Shown here piece by piece: positions 36,287 to 37,275 of a stretch of DNA of 37,275 nt. The stretch comes from Synechococcaceae bacterium WB8_1B_136. GTDB lineage: Bacteria; Cyanobacteriota; Cyanobacteriia; PCC-6307; Cyanobiaceae. Below the pieces are notes generated by a model that saw only the letters and a program-made list of their open reading frames with translations, was not told where the DNA came from and ran no database searches. The stretch spans positions 1 through 37,275 of the forward strand of contig RGNC01000002.1 in the NCBI GenBank assembly GCA_010029175.1. Reading direction: 5' to 3'. The position numbers and the translations under genes are program-made. Each line of letters opens with the position of its first letter. Within the stretch, counting starts at the first letter, position 1.

Positions 36287-37267
36287 CTATGGCGTAGTTG
36301 GCTTAAACAGTATCCCGGCAACGCGTAAAACGCCAACTTCTGCTGGATATGCGTCAGCGGAAAGGCGGCCAAGCGTAACTAAAACGGTATCGCCGGCTTC
36401 TACTGTAAACGCCGCACTCTCTCGTTCAATTAATGTCTGCGGCGGTATAACGGCAACGCTATTAAAATTTAACGTGCTGTCCGCTAGTGGTAACGTTATG
36501 CCCGCCGGCGTTGCCGGTCTGGCAATGCGTCGATATGTCATGTACAGCGGCGGCAGTGCTTGGCCAATACCGCCTTGGCCGAAGAAACGTACCCGCAATC
36601 GCATGGCTACATTGTCGCCTAAATAGCCGTCTGGTACGTTAAACCGCATACGTAACAGCGACGCCTGACTAGGCGGAAAACCTAAATACGGAATATCGTT
36701 GAATAGCCGCTCAACCGTATCGCTGAGGCGAATAATTTGCGGCAGTATTTCGCGGTCTACAAACGGGTTGTCAAACGTAAAATTAACGACGCCTTGGTGC
36801 AGTAAAACGTTGTCACCAGCAGGTAAATCAAAATAGTCTTTTTCAATCGTCGTTAATGACCGCTGGCGAGAACTATTGATAGAAACCTGTGCTTGGTTAT
36901 GCACTACAACGCCTTCGGCTACCCAACCTGCTTTTAATTGGTGGTCGTTTACGATTGATTTAAATACTAAACCGCCAGTCGCTTCGCCGGTCGCAGTCTG
37001 CAATGCCAAATTCAGTTCGAGGTCGCCCGTGGTGGCCGGGAGTGCGTCGCAGTTTAATACGCGAATCGGACTATCAATTTCGCCGCTGGTTTGCGGGGCT
37101 AAACTCGTGACAACGCGGCGGTCATTTCCTGTGAGCATTCGTAAAAATACAACCGCTAGCCGCATGGTTTCGTCACGCGGGCATTCTGACACAGCCGTGT
37201 CCGGTTCTTCTACCGGCACAGACGTGTAATCTGCAGGCCAGGGGACATCGCCGTAACAACGGCTCAT
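36287..37267 (-). CDS. Phage-like protein D (326 aa)
   Basis: The frame is complete, from ATG 37267 eight bases from the window edge to a stop seven bases before protein C. It starts MSRCYGDVPWPADYTSVPVE. The body is beta-rich and contains YFDLPAGDNVLLHQGVVNFT, then FDNPFVDREILPQIIRLSDT, and ends in VEAGDTVLVTLGRLSADAYP plus a beta strand. No cysteine module as in B and C is seen. No family is recognised. Same strand, close packing and the same base composition as A-C make it part of the same, probably viral, gene cassette; more genes are expected beyond the right edge. Confidence 0.7.
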   Translation of the reverse strand: MSRCYGDVPWPADYTSVPVEEPDTAVSECPRDETMRLAVVFLRMLTGNDRRVVTSLAPQTSGEIDSPIRVLNCDALPATTGDLELNLALQTATGEATGGLVFKSIVNDHQLKAGWVAEGVVVHNQAQVSINSSRQRSLTTIEKDYFDLPAGDNVLLHQGVVNFTFDNPFVDREILPQIIRLSDTVERLFNDIPYLGFPPSQASLLRMRFNVPDGYLGDNVAMRLRVRFFGQGGIGQALPPLYMTYRRIARPATPAGITLPLADSTLNFNSVAVIPPQTLIERESAAFTVEAGDTVLVTLGRLSADAYPAEVGVLRVAGILFKPTTP

Positions 37268-37275
37268 CCACCAGA

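Noticed and set aside
33121-37267. Integrated prophage in the picocyanobacterial chromosome
   Set aside because: No integrase, attachment repeat or tRNA target at the boundary; broken genes on both sides and a shared short word favour an assembly chimera.

Overview
Positions 1 to about 33,120 look like a chromosome segment of a high-GC unicellular picocyanobacterium of the Cyanobium / freshwater-euryhaline Synechococcus type. The grounds are gene content and order (urtABCDE next to ureG, a group 2 sigma factor, agmatinase plus spermidine synthase, several small picocyanobacterial hypothetical genes), very tight packing with many ATGA/TGATG overlaps, and a G+C near 70% (42 of 60 bases in 32461-32520). 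Positions from about 33,120 to the right end are a different kind of DNA: much lower G+C (28 of 60 bases in 34321-34380) and four unrecognised proteins that share modules with each other and look like phage virion proteins. The two parts meet inside a short stretch that reads sensibly in both, so the window is most likely a chimeric assembly join. A real insertion cannot be excluded from one strand of sequence alone.

Layout, left part. 1-2252: the 3' end of a methyltransferase gene, a short-chain dehydrogenase, a 59-residue protein and a membrane protein built from an internal duplication. 2255-2326: tRNA-Val(UAC) on the minus strand. 2365-6499: a DUF2227-like membrane protein, mazG, a perfect palindrome, arfB (minus), the polyamine pair speE-speB, and a stand-alone cyclic-nucleotide-fold protein (minus). 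6648-13953: a cysteine-rich small protein (minus), gcvT, aspS, a group 2 sigma factor, a Dps protein and pyrG; the dps-pyrG spacer is full of nested hairpins, and PyrG lacks 14 residues just after its P-loop.

13978-18907 (minus) is a translationally coupled three-gene export operon: a parvulin-like protein without signal peptide, an ABC exporter with an N-terminal cyclic-nucleotide-binding domain and a dead C39-like domain, and an HlyD-type adaptor. 18947-23240 holds queE, an ecotin-type protease inhibitor (minus), then queC-pabB-pabC, i.e. queuosine and folate (p-aminobenzoate) steps in overlapping order. A secreted small protein (minus) and an APC-family permease follow.

25355-33131 (minus) is a nitrogen block: the urea ABC transporter genes urtA-urtB-urtC-urtD-urtE, preceded by ureG, which is itself coupled to a TrpX-like substrate-binding protein and an ABC ATPase. 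Imported urea would be split by urease, whose nickel centre is loaded with the help of UreG. The ATPase has lost its start codon, and the expected permease gene is missing, exactly where the base composition changes. The right part (33,121-37,267, minus) has four tightly packed genes in one direction, in a head-to-tail cassette typical of phage structural regions; I cannot name their functions.
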